A program made the translations under genes and the position numbers. 45,807 nt of DNA. It comes from an uncultured Coriobacteriaceae bacterium. GTDB taxonomy: Bacteria > Actinomycetota > Coriobacteriia > Coriobacteriales > Atopobiaceae. This document shows, one piece after another, positions 7,485 to 16,446 of the stretch. How positions within the stretch are numbered: the stretch's first letter is position 1; each line of letters starts with the position of its first letter. The stretch spans positions 1-45,807 of the forward strand of contig USBN01000007.1 of the NCBI GenBank assembly GCA_900552935.1. The letters are read 5' to 3'. A model generated the notes under the pieces. That model was not told where the DNA came from, searched no databases, and saw only the letters and a program-made list of their open reading frames with translations.

Positions 7485-8723
7485 CTACACAAGGCCCAGC
7501 ACCGAACGCCCCTCGCTAGTGAGTGCAAAACGAAGTGGCCTAGCACTTGCGACACAGATGAGACCCTGTTCTTCAAGCGTCTTCGCACTTGGCCTGGCGG
7601 CCTGCTTGGTAAGCGAAAGATAATCCGCGATCTCGGCAAAGGAGGCATCCGGGAACGCGGCAAACAAATCACGCTGGGCCAAGATATAGAGAATACAGAC
7701 TTGCCTGTTGGACAACCCGAGCTCACCCGCCATTTCGTTAAGCCTCTTCGAGACATCAGACAGGGCACCCGCACTTCGAGCAAGCTCGGCAAGAAGAGAC
7801 TCCTGTGCCTTGACGATATACTCTGCCATGCAGATAACGAAGGGCGTTACCTCTCCATGATTCAGTCGCCCTTCGGTTTCCTTAAAGGACCTGTAGTACG
7901 GAGCCTTGTTCTCAGCGATAGCCCTCGACAGCGAGAGCGACGTCAGCGGCGAGAGCGGCCGGCTTAGATAGAGCGCCAGGAGATAGCGTCCCGTTCTGCC
8001 GTTTCCGTCATAGAAGGGATGAACGTATTCAAAGATGTAGTGGGCCGTAATCGCAGAAATGAGCTCGGGAACCTCGGGGGATTCCGCAAAGGCAATCATT
8101 GAGCCCACTGCATCGATGATCGCATTTTCCGGCATCAGACCCTCATGGAGCACCTTGCCGCCACTGCCAATTATCTCTACGGGATTCTTGCGAAAAATCA
8201 CGCCATCTGGCGCGTTGTCGCCAAGGTCCTCGCCCTCCATAACAAGGTCGTAGATTGCCCTGACTTCACCTGGAGTTGTTGGACGTTCGGGGATATCCGA
8301 TTCGCTCAGTCCGAGATAAAGCTTGGCAAGCTCGCGAAATCTCCTGTTATTTTCACTTTTTCCAGAATGATTGTCCGCCTCGAGGAGATCATTGATCTGC
8401 TTCCTAGTGCTATTAATGCCTTCAATTTCATTTGTGCCGACCACCTCTGAAATTACGAGGTTTCTCACAAGGGACGCCCTTGCAATTCCGGGCAGACCGA
8501 CAAGAACGTCCGCCAGCTTACGCTCATTGCGCATAACGGTTTCGCACAAGACAGAAAGCTCTCGCGGCATAGCGACGAAAAGCTCTTCCCCTTCAGGAGA
8601 ATAGACGCCCAGGGAATAGGAAGACTCTGCCTGCCGACGGAGATCGGCACGCGCCTGGTTGTTTTCAAACCTGTCATTCGAAACGTCTTTATAGAAGAGC
8701 TTCGAAAGGGACTCGTAGGACAT
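7485..8723 (-). CDS. Fic-domain protein, class II (N-terminal inhibitory motif), with C-terminal winged helix
   Basis: Fic enzymes usually transfer AMP from ATP to hydroxyl side chains of target proteins. The catalytic motif HPFYDGNGRTGR is at 235-246 and complete. The autoinhibitory helix motif (S/T)xxxE(G/N) appears as TNEIEG at 97-102, before the Fic core, which defines class II. An N-terminal Fic_N-like region precedes it. The last 70 or so residues (EIADYLSLTKQAARPSAKTL) look like a MarR/ArsR-type winged helix. A GTG at 8732 is possible, but the ATG at 8723 has AGGTGG at better distance. No antitoxin gene adjoins; the inhibitory motif is internal. Codon use looks less GC-rich than in the neighbours, and upstream DNA is strikingly AT-rich, suggesting acquisition. 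Confidence 0.9.
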   Translation of the reverse strand: MSYESLSKLFYKDVSNDRFENNQARADLRRQAESSYSLGVYSPEGEELFVAMPRELSVLCETVMRNERKLADVLVGLPGIARASLVRNLVISEVVGTNEIEGINSTRKQINDLLEADNHSGKSENNRRFRELAKLYLGLSESDIPERPTTPGEVRAIYDLVMEGEDLGDNAPDGVIFRKNPVEIIGSGGKVLHEGLMPENAIIDAVGSMIAFAESPEVPELISAITAHYIFEYVHPFYDGNGRTGRYLLALYLSRPLSPLTSLSLSRAIAENKAPYYRSFKETEGRLNHGEVTPFVICMAEYIVKAQESLLAELARSAGALSDVSKRLNEMAGELGLSNRQVCILYILAQRDLFAAFPDASFAEIADYLSLTKQAARPSAKTLEEQGLICVASARPLRFALTSEGRSVLGLV

Positions 8724-8740
8724 GAAGACCACCTGACTCC

Positions 8741-8905
8741 ACCCATTGAAAGCAATTTGGCTACTCGTTATTTATTGAATTTAGCAATATTTAGAAATTA
8801 GACCAGCAATCAATGCTTCTTAATTATTGAAAGCATCTGTTTTCAATAATTACTACTAAGTTATAAAGTTCTAAATTCTGAAATTGTTTGTTTTCAATAA
8901 ATAAA
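8741..8905. promoter_or_regulatory. Repeated operator-like sites upstream of fic
   Basis: A 12-bp perfect inverted repeat (TAATTATTGAAA at 8821-8832, its complement at 8841-8852, 8-nt spacer) is flanked by further copies of the half-site: CCATTGAAAGCAAT near 8743, TTTATTGAAT at 8771, and TGTTTTCAATAAAT near 8889. All share ATTGAA. The array covers the expected promoter of the fic gene, so autoregulation by its winged-helix domain is plausible but inferred. Confidence 0.6.
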
Positions 8906-8991
8906 GATGATCATGATGTCACCCATTGCATGGTTCTTGGCATCCCATTAAGCAACTTAAGGTCAAGGTTCCACTGACAACGCACCCATCT

Positions 8992-9022
8992 TGCCCCGGT
9001 GCCACCCTTTCGCACCGGGGCA
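8992..9022 (-). terminator. Strong hairpin downstream of sbcC
   Basis: An 11-bp perfect stem (TGCCCCGGTGC at 8992-9002 with 9012-9022) has a 9-nt loop, 54 nt past the sbcC stop. No T-run follows, so it may be a non-canonical terminator or an mRNA-stabilising end. Confidence 0.55.
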
Positions 9023-9075
9023 CTTGCCAATTACGCCGCTTTCCTCTAGCGCCAAGATAAATCGTGCCGCACAGG

Positions 9076-12000
9076 CTACGCGACGGCACCCTCGATATGG
9101 AGGGTGGACCCCGTGCGGCCCGCCTCGACCACGATCTTGCGATCGATGCTGGTGCGAAGCTCATCAACGTGGCTGATGATGCCCACAAGCTTGTTCGAGC
9201 CCGAGAGCTCGGTGAGCGTGCGCAGCGCGAGCTGCAGGGACTCCTCGTCGAGCGTGCCGAAACCCTCATCCACGAACATCGTGTCGAGCTCGATGCCGCC
9301 CGCGTTCGCCTGCACCACATCGGAAAGACCCAGCGCAAGCGCAAGCGACGCCTTGAAGGACTCGCCGCCAGAGAGCGACGACGCCGCGCGCGGGCGCCCG
9401 GTAAAGGAGTCGCGGACGTCGAGGTCAAGACCCGATTGTGCCGCACCCGAACCGCTACGCTGTCCGCTATGGCGGACAAGCTCGTAGCGTCCGTCCGTCA
9501 TCACGAGCAGACGGCGGTTTGCCGCTGCAAGGACGCGATCGAACCAACGAGCTTGCAGGTACGTCTCGAACGTGATGCGCTCCTTGCCCACGAGGGTTCC
9601 GCCTGCGGTCTTGGCGAGAGAGTCGAGCTCACCAAAGCGCGCATTTACCGTCGCAGCGCGATAACCGAGCTCCTCAAGCTGGCGCGCAATCTCCCCGTTT
9701 GCCTCACGTCGCCGCTCAGTGCCCGCCTTTTGACGGGCAAGCTCGTTCGCCCTGGCTCGAGCCAGGTTGAGCTGCAACTCGAGCTCATCGGCGGATATGG
9801 AATCGTCGACATCGAGCGCGGAGATCTGCGCCTCCAGCGTATTGGCTCGTTCCTCGAGTTTTGAGACCGCAAGCTCTCGATCCGAGAGGTTGCCCCGAGC
9901 CGCCTCAAACGCAGAGACAAGGTCCTCGAGTTCACTTCTCATGTCCTCGAGCCGCGCCGATGCCGTCGCCTCGTCCTCGAACGAAAGCCCTTCCGCGAGT
10001 GACTCGGCCTTAGCCGTCGCCTGGGCAAGCGCCTGCTTTAGAGACTCCAGTTGAGCGTGGAGCTCGTTTGAGCACCTCTCTGCCTTGGCAATCTCGGTCT
10101 CAAGACTCGTCGCCCTGTCGGCAGAGGACACGCGAGCATCCTCGTTTGCCTGGGCGGCACGGCACCCCTCCTTCGCATCCGCAAGCACGAGCTTCGCCTG
10201 TTCGAGCCTCTCGTTAGCAACCGAAGCGTCAGCCGTAGACAGTGAGGCAATGAATTGGTCGAGGGCGGATTCCGCGGCGGCGTACGCACGCGAAGCCTGC
10301 TCGGCGCTCGAACGCGCGTCATCAAGCGCCGCGGCACTATCCTTTCCCCGCCTTTCGGCAGACTTGATCAATTCGCGCAGCTCAGCAAGATCGGTGAGAG
10401 CCTGCTCTGCCTTCGATCTGTCCTCCTTGGCAGCGTCAAGCTGAGTTGCGAGCCTCTTGCCAAGAGACGCGACTTCCTCCGCGGTTCCAACCTGCTCCTG
10501 GAGGCGCGCCAGCTCGGCCGCTGAGCCATCCGCCTTTTGACGGGCCGCAGACGCGGCGTTGGACCTAGCATTTGCGGCCTCGCTCGCAGCGTTAAAGGCG
10601 GCCTCTGCGTTCTTCACGTCTTCCTCGGCCGGAGCTTCGTCTGCAAGAACGGCAGGGTTGGGATGCTCGATGGAGCCGCAAACCGGACACGGCGCCCCGC
10701 TCACGAGGCCTCGCGCGAGGATACCCGCTTGAGCATCCATAAAAGCTCGCTGCACACGAGAGTAGGTACCTCGAGCAGCCTCAAGGGCCTCTCGCGCGGC
10801 ACGGTATTCATCCTGCGCCTTAGCCAGCGCCCTTTCATCGGCCTGGGCAGCCTTCTCTCTCGCCCGGAGGTCGCGATAATCCTTGCGAGCCTGTTCAACG
10901 CGACGCTCGAGGTCTTCCACGAGCGCCCTCGCCCGCGCGGCAGCACCAGAGGCGTCCGAGAACGACGCCTCCCGAGACCTCAGCTCGGACAGCGCAGTCA
11001 CCGCCGCCCTGGCAGCCTCATTCAAAGATGAGCGGTACTTCTCGGCCTGTTCCGCATCCTTCTTGAGCTCAGCCAAGGCATTCTTGCGTCGCGCGAGCTC
11101 CACGCAACCGGCAACAGCTTCTTCTGCATCCTTGACACTCTGGGCAGCAGCTTCTTGAGCCGCCTTAGCCTCAGCAAGCTCCGCGGGAGCCTGAGAGAGA
11201 TCGGCCGCCTTCTTGCGAGCCTCCACGAGCTCGGACCGCATGGCCCCGAGATTACCCTCCGCCTCTTGCAAATCCCCCTCGGCATCGCGAACCTCCTGCG
11301 ATGCCTTGCGGACTTCCTCGCGCGCACGATCAAGCTTCGCGTATGACTCGAGCTCACGCGCGAGAACGGTCACGGAATCCGAAAGCTCCTTGCGCCTGGG
11401 TCCAGTCTTCGAGCATTCATCGAGCTCCGCCTTCGCCGCCTCGACACTCTCGCGTGCGATGGCGAGCTTTGAGACCGTCTCCTCAAGGGAGGCTTTCGCC
11501 GCCCGCACCTGACCAGCACGCTCCGAGAGGGCCGTTAGGGTCTCGACCCGAACCGCGGCGGCAGAGGCTTCTTCCGCGAGCGCGCCGAGAATCGCCTCGT
11601 CGGCGGTGTCTTGCTCGGCAATGAGGGCAAGCATGTCCTCGGCATCCGGAACCTCAGAGGCCCCAAGCGCATCACGTCGCTCGCGACGCGTAGACGTGAC
11701 GGCGTCTCCTGCCTCCTCGCCCTTCTCGACCTCCCCGGCCTCGTCAGAGATCGAAATCATGGGGGCAAGCGCCAGAAGGCGGTTGCGGACCGTCTTGCTG
11801 TCATCCTCAAGCTTGTCACGGCGACGCTTGAGCGCCTTCTGGAACTCGTCATAGGGAGCAGTGCCAAATAGCTTGCGCAAAATGGCAGCACGTTCCTTTG
11901 TGCCCGCGGAAAGTAGGCGGCGGAAATCTCCCTGGGCAATCATCACGATTTGTGAGAACTGCGACCGATCGATGCCAACTAGCTCCGAGATGGCGGTGTC

Positions 12001-12393
12001 TACGTCGCGCGTCCCCGTTATGGGAGCGGCCTCCGGCATACGAAGCTCCGCATCCGCGGTCTGTGTCGTCAGGCCGTCACCGCGAAGCTTGGGGCGCTCG
12101 TACTCGGGGTTGCGGCGAATCGTGTAACGCTGGCCGCGATGCTCGAACTCGAGCTCGACGAACGTCGGGGTAGCAGCCGAGGCGAAATCGCTGCGCAGGC
12201 TACGCGCGGTGCGATCTTGGCCACTGGGAGATCCGAACAGGGCAAACGAGACGGCATCGAAGATCGTGGTCTTGCCGGCACCGGTATCTCCGCAGACGAG
12301 GTAGAGACCCGTGGACCCCAAACTCGCGAAATCAACCACGACCTCGCCAGAGTACGGACCGAACGCGCTCATCGTGAGCTTAATGGGTCTCAT
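9076..12393 (-). CDS. sbcC: Exonuclease SbcCD, subunit C (Rad50-like SMC ATPase)
   Basis: The ATPase partner of SbcD; the complex opens DNA hairpins and processes double-strand ends. The 1105 residues show an N-terminal Walker A GDTGAGKTT (35-43), two long Ala/Glu/Lys-rich coiled-coil arms, a central zinc-hook CPVC (about 567-570), the ABC signature SLSGGESFKASLAL (about 1007), and Walker B MFVDEGFG with the DEES that follows (about 1045-1055). It starts with the ATG immediately after the sbcD stop codon, so the two genes are translationally adjacent. Product assignment is firm from architecture and neighbour. Confidence 0.95.
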   Translation of the reverse strand: MRPIKLTMSAFGPYSGEVVVDFASLGSTGLYLVCGDTGAGKTTIFDAVSFALFGSPSGQDRTARSLRSDFASAATPTFVELEFEHRGQRYTIRRNPEYERPKLRGDGLTTQTADAELRMPEAAPITGTRDVDTAISELVGIDRSQFSQIVMIAQGDFRRLLSAGTKERAAILRKLFGTAPYDEFQKALKRRRDKLEDDSKTVRNRLLALAPMISISDEAGEVEKGEEAGDAVTSTRRERRDALGASEVPDAEDMLALIAEQDTADEAILGALAEEASAAAVRVETLTALSERAGQVRAAKASLEETVSKLAIARESVEAAKAELDECSKTGPRRKELSDSVTVLARELESYAKLDRAREEVRKASQEVRDAEGDLQEAEGNLGAMRSELVEARKKAADLSQAPAELAEAKAAQEAAAQSVKDAEEAVAGCVELARRKNALAELKKDAEQAEKYRSSLNEAARAAVTALSELRSREASFSDASGAAARARALVEDLERRVEQARKDYRDLRAREKAAQADERALAKAQDEYRAAREALEAARGTYSRVQRAFMDAQAGILARGLVSGAPCPVCGSIEHPNPAVLADEAPAEEDVKNAEAAFNAASEAANARSNAASAARQKADGSAAELARLQEQVGTAEEVASLGKRLATQLDAAKEDRSKAEQALTDLAELRELIKSAERRGKDSAAALDDARSSAEQASRAYAAAESALDQFIASLSTADASVANERLEQAKLVLADAKEGCRAAQANEDARVSSADRATSLETEIAKAERCSNELHAQLESLKQALAQATAKAESLAEGLSFEDEATASARLEDMRSELEDLVSAFEAARGNLSDRELAVSKLEERANTLEAQISALDVDDSISADELELQLNLARARANELARQKAGTERRREANGEIARQLEELGYRAATVNARFGELDSLAKTAGGTLVGKERITFETYLQARWFDRVLAAANRRLLVMTDGRYELVRHSGQRSGSGAAQSGLDLDVRDSFTGRPRAASSLSGGESFKASLALALGLSDVVQANAGGIELDTMFVDEGFGTLDEESLQLALRTLTELSGSNKLVGIISHVDELRTSIDRKIVVEAGRTGSTLHIEGAVA

Positions 12394-13554
12394 CTACATC
12401 ACCTTGATTCGCTTGAGTTCCTCGGTCACGACGGCAAGCTGACCGTCAGAAAGGGGTGCACCATTCTGGCGTTCATAAAACTCGTTAAAGAGTTCGAGGG
12501 GGCTTGCTTCGTCAGTAGCGGGAGCGTCATGCGTAGCCAGGCCCTCCGCACGGGTGCGAGCATTGTCATAGGCAACGCTCATGACGTTGGGATAGACATC
12601 GCGAAGGCGCGCCATCGCATCAATCGCAGGGTTCTCATCCGTAAGAAGCACGTGCAGATAGTCATGCGAATCCGCCGCGCCAACCACCTCTGGCGAGACA
12701 AGGCGATCGAGAGGCCCGCGAATACGCCGCAGGTCATGAAGGGGCCTGAGAGGAACGAGCTCTATCGTGGGAGAATCGCCTGCGGCGCCCAGCTCGACGA
12801 GCACGGCGGACTTCTGACCATCCGCCTCGGAGAGCGAATACTTGAGAATCGACCCCGAATACCTAACGCGCTCGCTGCCCACGCGCTGCGGGCCATGGAT
12901 GTGCCCCAGGGCCACGTAGTCGAAAGACTCAAACACACCGGCGTCAACGTTGTCCAAACCACCCACAGAGACCTCCGAGTCGCAGCGCTCCAGCGTAAAG
13001 GCGCCCGCCGTCACAAACTGGTGAGCCACGGCGACGTTGCGCACGGCACCTGCGCCTTCAATGCGTCCCAGGTCACAAGCCTCAACGACCACGCGCATGG
13101 CATCTGTGTAGTTCTCAACCGTTGCATCGGGGAAATAGTGGCGAACGGTCGCCGGACGCAGGAAGGGAATAGGCCAGATTCGCACCGGACCCCACTCATC
13201 CTCAAGCTCGACGGGATCAATCGAGCCGTTAAAGACGGGAGACACGTACACCCCACGACGTGCGAGCGAGGCCGCCGCATAGCCCACGCGCTCCGCGGAG
13301 TCATGGTTGCCAGGAACAACCACGGCCGGCACGTCCGACTGCGCCACCTCATCAAAGAACCAGTCGACCATGGAGACCGCCTCCGAGCTGGGAGAGGGCT
13401 TGTCATATAGGTCTCCCGCAAGGAGCAGGGCGTCAACGGTGCCCCCACGCAGCAGGTCTAGGACCTGCGTGAGAATATGGCGCTGATCATCCAACATGGA
13501 GAACTCGCACACGCGCTTGCCGATGTGCAGGTCTGCGATGTGAAGAAGTCTCAT
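12394..13554 (-). CDS. sbcD: Exonuclease SbcCD, subunit D (Mre11-like nuclease)
   Basis: A 386-residue manganese-dependent calcineurin-fold nuclease. The phosphoesterase motifs appear in order: D8-L-H10 in HIADLHIG, AGDLYD, GNHDS and GHIHGPQ. It supplies nuclease activity to the SbcCD complex. The ATG at 13554 was preferred over an upstream in-frame codon because GGGAG precedes it and because it places the DxH motif at residue 8 as usual. Its stop codon abuts the sbcC ATG. It diverges from an XRE regulator; a palindrome lies between them. Confidence 0.95.
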   Translation of the reverse strand: MRLLHIADLHIGKRVCEFSMLDDQRHILTQVLDLLRGGTVDALLLAGDLYDKPSPSSEAVSMVDWFFDEVAQSDVPAVVVPGNHDSAERVGYAAASLARRGVYVSPVFNGSIDPVELEDEWGPVRIWPIPFLRPATVRHYFPDATVENYTDAMRVVVEACDLGRIEGAGAVRNVAVAHQFVTAGAFTLERCDSEVSVGGLDNVDAGVFESFDYVALGHIHGPQRVGSERVRYSGSILKYSLSEADGQKSAVLVELGAAGDSPTIELVPLRPLHDLRRIRGPLDRLVSPEVVGAADSHDYLHVLLTDENPAIDAMARLRDVYPNVMSVAYDNARTRAEGLATHDAPATDEASPLELFNEFYERQNGAPLSDGQLAVVTEELKRIKVM

Positions 13555-13629
13555 GGTGTCTCCCGGTATGAGCAGGGTGGATGTCATCGATTAGTGATTG
13601 TACGGTTATATGCGGACATTAAGGACGCG

Positions 13630-13651
13630 CCTTACGGGACGTCCCATAAGG
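13630..13651. promoter_or_regulatory. Palindromic operator candidate between sbcD and the XRE regulator
   Basis: A 22-nt palindrome with a single mismatched pair, centred on GGGACGTCCC with CCTTA/TAAGG arms, lies midway between the divergent genes. A second inverted repeat, CACCAT-6 nt-ATGGTG, follows at 13666-13683, about 33 nt before the regulator start. Both are placed to control either gene; binding by the XRE protein is inferred. Confidence 0.5.
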
Positions 13652-13716
13652 TCATTCGGCATCAACACCATCTTGGTATGGTGGCGCCGCGCACCATTGC
13701 CACACATATTTGAGGA

Positions 13717-14070
13717 ATGGCTACCTGCACGCACCGCCTCACAAAAGAGAATTACTCAAGCGAGCTCTCGCGTCGCATGCGCATGCTCCGATTCAAGAGC
13801 GGATACACGCAAGAAGAAGTGGCGCAACGAGCTGGCATCTCCACGTACACCTATCAAAAGTTTGAAAAGGGCGAGTCGCGTCCGGGCCATCCGATGAACC
13901 CGACGCTTTCGACCCTCATCGCCCTTTCAGACGTCTTTGACATCGACGTGCGCGACCTCTTTACTGTCGACTATGATGCCTTTAGTCCCGTTGACGGGGA
14001 GGAGACTCCCGCCGGGGCTTCGGATACCTTGACGGACGCGTCTCAGAGTAACGCGCAAAATCACAGCTAA
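13717..14070 (+). CDS. XRE-family transcriptional regulator
   Basis: A 117-residue DNA-binding protein. The helix-turn-helix spans about residues 15-75 and includes the typical SGYTQEEVAQRAGISTYTYQ segment and the VRDLF end. The C-terminal 40 residues are Asp/Ser/Thr-rich and probably disordered. GAGGA lies just before the ATG. It sits divergently from sbcDC and about 40 nt ahead of queD on the same strand, so it may regulate itself, queD or sbcDC. Confidence 0.88.
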   Translation: MATCTHRLTKENYSSELSRRMRMLRFKSGYTQEEVAQRAGISTYTYQKFEKGESRPGHPMNPTLSTLIALSDVFDIDVRDLFTVDYDAFSPVDGEETPAGASDTLTDASQSNAQNHS

Positions 14071-14112
14071 TACGCCTGAGTGGCCCAAGCCCCAGGCAGC
14101 AAAGGGGCTCGC

Positions 14113-14598
14113 ATGTACGGTCTTCAGGCCGAGGCGCACTTCGACGGCGCCCACTTCCTCACCAACTATTACGGCAAGTGCGAGAACCTCCACGGCCACC
14201 GCTGGCGTGTCGTAGCGACCATCGAGGTTGAGAATCTGCAAGATGGCACGAACGGCGAAGGCACCCTGAGAGACGACGGCACCGTCACGAATGATGGCAC
14301 CATGCGCGACATGGTCGTCGACTTTGGCGTGTTCAAGCGTATTGTCGCCGAAGTCGCCGACGAGCTTGACCACACCTTCCTTGTGGAGGAGGGCTCGCTT
14401 GCGCCCGCAACCGTCGCCGCCCTCGAAAGCGAAGGCTTCACGCTCACCATGCTGCCGTTCCGGACCACGGCCGAAAACCTCGCCCGCTGGTTCTTCGATC
14501 GCCTTGCCGAGCGCAACCTCCCCATCTCCCAAATCGAGGTTGACGAGACGCCCAACAACCGTGCCTTCTATGCCCGCGAGGGGCATGTGGGAAGGTAG
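14113..14598 (+). CDS. queD: 6-carboxytetrahydropterin synthase (QueD/PTPS family)
   Basis: A 161-residue zinc enzyme that makes 6-carboxy-5,6,7,8-tetrahydropterin from dihydroneopterin triphosphate, the second step to preQ1 and queuosine. Zinc ligands are H14 in AHFDGAHFL and H27/H29 in ENLHGHRW; the catalytic cysteine is C23. DHTFL and VDETPNN supply the remaining conserved residues. A GTG further upstream (14080) is in frame, but the ATG at 14113 has the AAAGGGG site and the usual N-terminus. No other queuosine genes are in the window. It may share a transcript with the XRE gene. Confidence 0.92.
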   Translation: MYGLQAEAHFDGAHFLTNYYGKCENLHGHRWRVVATIEVENLQDGTNGEGTLRDDGTVTNDGTMRDMVVDFGVFKRIVAEVADELDHTFLVEEGSLAPATVAALESEGFTLTMLPFRTTAENLARWFFDRLAERNLPISQIEVDETPNNRAFYAREGHVGR

Positions 14599-14707
14599 CT
14601 ACCTGCGGTTTATTCGCCCACATCGAACAAGCCGTGGCGTCATTGTGAGCTCCCCGTTCGCAGCTACTTAGTGTCCGCAATCCGTTGCATCATGGGTTCG
14701 AGAGATA

Positions 14708-14721
14708 CGAACAATTGTTTG
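14708..14721. promoter_or_regulatory. LexA (SOS) box upstream of the Y-family polymerase
   Basis: CGAACAATTGTTTG fits the Gram-positive LexA/DinR consensus CGAAC-4 nt-GTTYG at all fixed positions. It ends four nt before the GGAGG ribosome site (14725-14729) of the polymerase gene. Bound LexA would block transcription of the polymerase-YolD operon until DNA damage. Confidence 0.85.
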
Positions 14722-14735
14722 CACGGAGGCGAGGC

Positions 14736-16079
14736 ATGAACACATTTTGCAGCACGGTGGGCATCGACCCCTCGACCGCGCGAGACCCGTCGGATACGGG
14801 CCACGTCTACCTCTGCATCGACCTCAAGAGCTTCTACGCCTCTGTCGAATGCGCCGATCTAGGGCTTGACCCCTTTGAGGAGAATCTCGTCGTAGCAGAC
14901 ACGAGCCGCGGCCCCGGCACCATCTGCTTGGCCCTCTCCCCCGCCATCAAGGCCTGCGGCCTTTCGGGCAGGCCACGCCTTTTCGAGATACCGCCCAATA
15001 TCCGTTACCGGGCAATTAGACCGCACATGCGTCGCTATATGGAGGTCTCAGCGCAAATCTATGGCATATACCTGCGCTTTATTGCCAAGGAAGACATTCA
15101 TGTCTACTCAGTCGACGAGTGCTTCATAGATGCCACGCCCTATCTCTCCCTCTACGGGACGGATGCCATGGGTCTCGCCCGCATGCTAATGGATGCCGTC
15201 CGCGCCGAGACGCACATCTGCGCCACGGCGGGCATCGGCACCAACCTCTTTCTCGCGAAGGTCGCGCTCGACATCCTGGCCAAGCACGAGGAGAGCCACA
15301 TCGGCATGCTCGACGGCGAGCGCTTCCGCCGCCTCATTTGGTACCACCGTCCCATAACGGACATCTGGCAGATTGGCCCGGGCATCGCAAGGCGCCTCGC
15401 GCGCTATGGCGTCTATGACCTTGCCGGCGTTGTACTCATGGACGAGCCCCTGCTCAGGCGCGAGTTTGGCGTCAACGCGCGCCACCTTATGGAGCATGCG
15501 CGAGGCATCGAGAATTGTTCAATCGAGCAAATCCAGGCCTACGAGCCAGAGCGACACTCCATCAGTACGGGACAAGTGCTCACGCGCCCCTACACAACGG
15601 ATGAGGCCCTCACCATCGTCCGCGAGATGGTCGACGAGGCCGTGCTCGACCTCGTGGGCAGTCGCCTCGCCTGCGGGCACGTCTCGTTATGGGTTGGCTA
15701 CGAGGTTGACCATGCGGAATGGGAGATCGCGATGATGCGGCGCGGCCCCCATGCGGCCACTTCCCACAAGCTCTCGGCCCACACCTGCTCGCGAGAGGCC
15801 CTTATGGGTGAGCTAGAGCGCATGTACAACGACGTGGTCGATCCCGCCCGCAAGGTAAAGCGCCTCACCATCGGCTTTGGCGACCTCATAAGCCAGGAAG
15901 AGGCAGAGGTCACACTCTTCACAGACCTCGAGGCAGAGGCGGCAGAGCGGCGTCTCGCCGAAGCGGCGCTCGCGGTAAAGAGCAGATTCGGCAAGAACGC
16001 GCTCGTGCGTGGCAGGAGCCTGCGCGACGAGGCAACGGGCATGGAAAGGAATGCTCAGGTGGGAGGCCATCATGCATAG
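14736..16079 (+). CDS. Y-family DNA polymerase (UmuC/UvrX-like translesion polymerase)
   Basis: An error-prone polymerase that copies past DNA lesions. In 447 residues the palm motif IDLKSFYASVE (D29) and the second carboxylate motif YSVDECFID (D127, E128) are intact, followed by the helix-hairpin-helix-like IWQIGPGIARRLARYGV and a little-finger domain. UvrX/UmuC-type pairing with a YolD-like gene (8-nt overlap) is typical of Gram-positive SOS cassettes. The ATG at 14736 has GGAGGCGAGGC before it. A LexA box lies in its 5' region, so it is probably damage-induced. No UmuD homologue is visible nearby. Confidence 0.93.
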   Translation: MNTFCSTVGIDPSTARDPSDTGHVYLCIDLKSFYASVECADLGLDPFEENLVVADTSRGPGTICLALSPAIKACGLSGRPRLFEIPPNIRYRAIRPHMRRYMEVSAQIYGIYLRFIAKEDIHVYSVDECFIDATPYLSLYGTDAMGLARMLMDAVRAETHICATAGIGTNLFLAKVALDILAKHEESHIGMLDGERFRRLIWYHRPITDIWQIGPGIARRLARYGVYDLAGVVLMDEPLLRREFGVNARHLMEHARGIENCSIEQIQAYEPERHSISTGQVLTRPYTTDEALTIVREMVDEAVLDLVGSRLACGHVSLWVGYEVDHAEWEIAMMRRGPHAATSHKLSAHTCSREALMGELERMYNDVVDPARKVKRLTIGFGDLISQEEAEVTLFTDLEAEAAERRLAEAALAVKSRFGKNALVRGRSLRDEATGMERNAQVGGHHA

Positions 16080-16431
16080 GATGTACGCGACAAATGACGC
16101 CACGCGTAATACGGACGCCGCACAGTTCATGCCATTTGCGGCCCTCACGGGCTTCGAGGAGCTGGCGGCCGAGCAAGCGAACGCGGGCGAGGCAAGGCGA
16201 ACCCTCACGGAGGAGCACGCCGAAGAGATATCGCGGATGCTCGTACGGCTACGCAAAGGTGATGTGATAGAGGCCACCTACTACGGGCGCGACCGCTATC
16301 ACACCACGATTGGCAAGGTTCGCCAGGTAGACAGCACGTTTCGCATGCTCATACTAATTGGGGAAGGAGGCCAGCCCGACGCGCGCATCCTATTCGAAGA
16401 CATCTGGAACCTTCGCCCGGTGGCGAGCTAA
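16072..16431 (+). CDS. YolD-like protein, partner of the Y-family polymerase
   Basis: A 119-residue small protein with the YolD-family MPFAALTGFEE motif (about 20-30) and a C-terminal beta-rich half (DVIEATYYGRDRYHTTIGKVRQVD). YolD-like proteins are encoded next to UmuC/UvrX polymerases and are thought to play a UmuD-like accessory role, though the mechanism is not settled. The start overlaps the polymerase stop by 8 nt, and GGGAGG precedes the ATG, implying coupled translation. It converges with the LOG gene 15 nt away, with no obvious terminator between. Confidence 0.85.
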   Translation: MHRMYATNDATRNTDAAQFMPFAALTGFEELAAEQANAGEARRTLTEEHAEEISRMLVRLRKGDVIEATYYGRDRYHTTIGKVRQVDSTFRMLILIGEGGQPDARILFEDIWNLRPVAS

Positions 16432-16446
16432 GAATGGTTCCGCCAA

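Larger units (their letters stand above)
8724..9075. other. AT-rich gap between sbcC and the fic gene
   Basis: 352 bases with no gene. The half next to fic is very AT-rich against a GC-rich background and carries repeated ATTGAAA/TTTCAAT sites. The half next to sbcC carries a strong hairpin. Confidence 0.7.
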
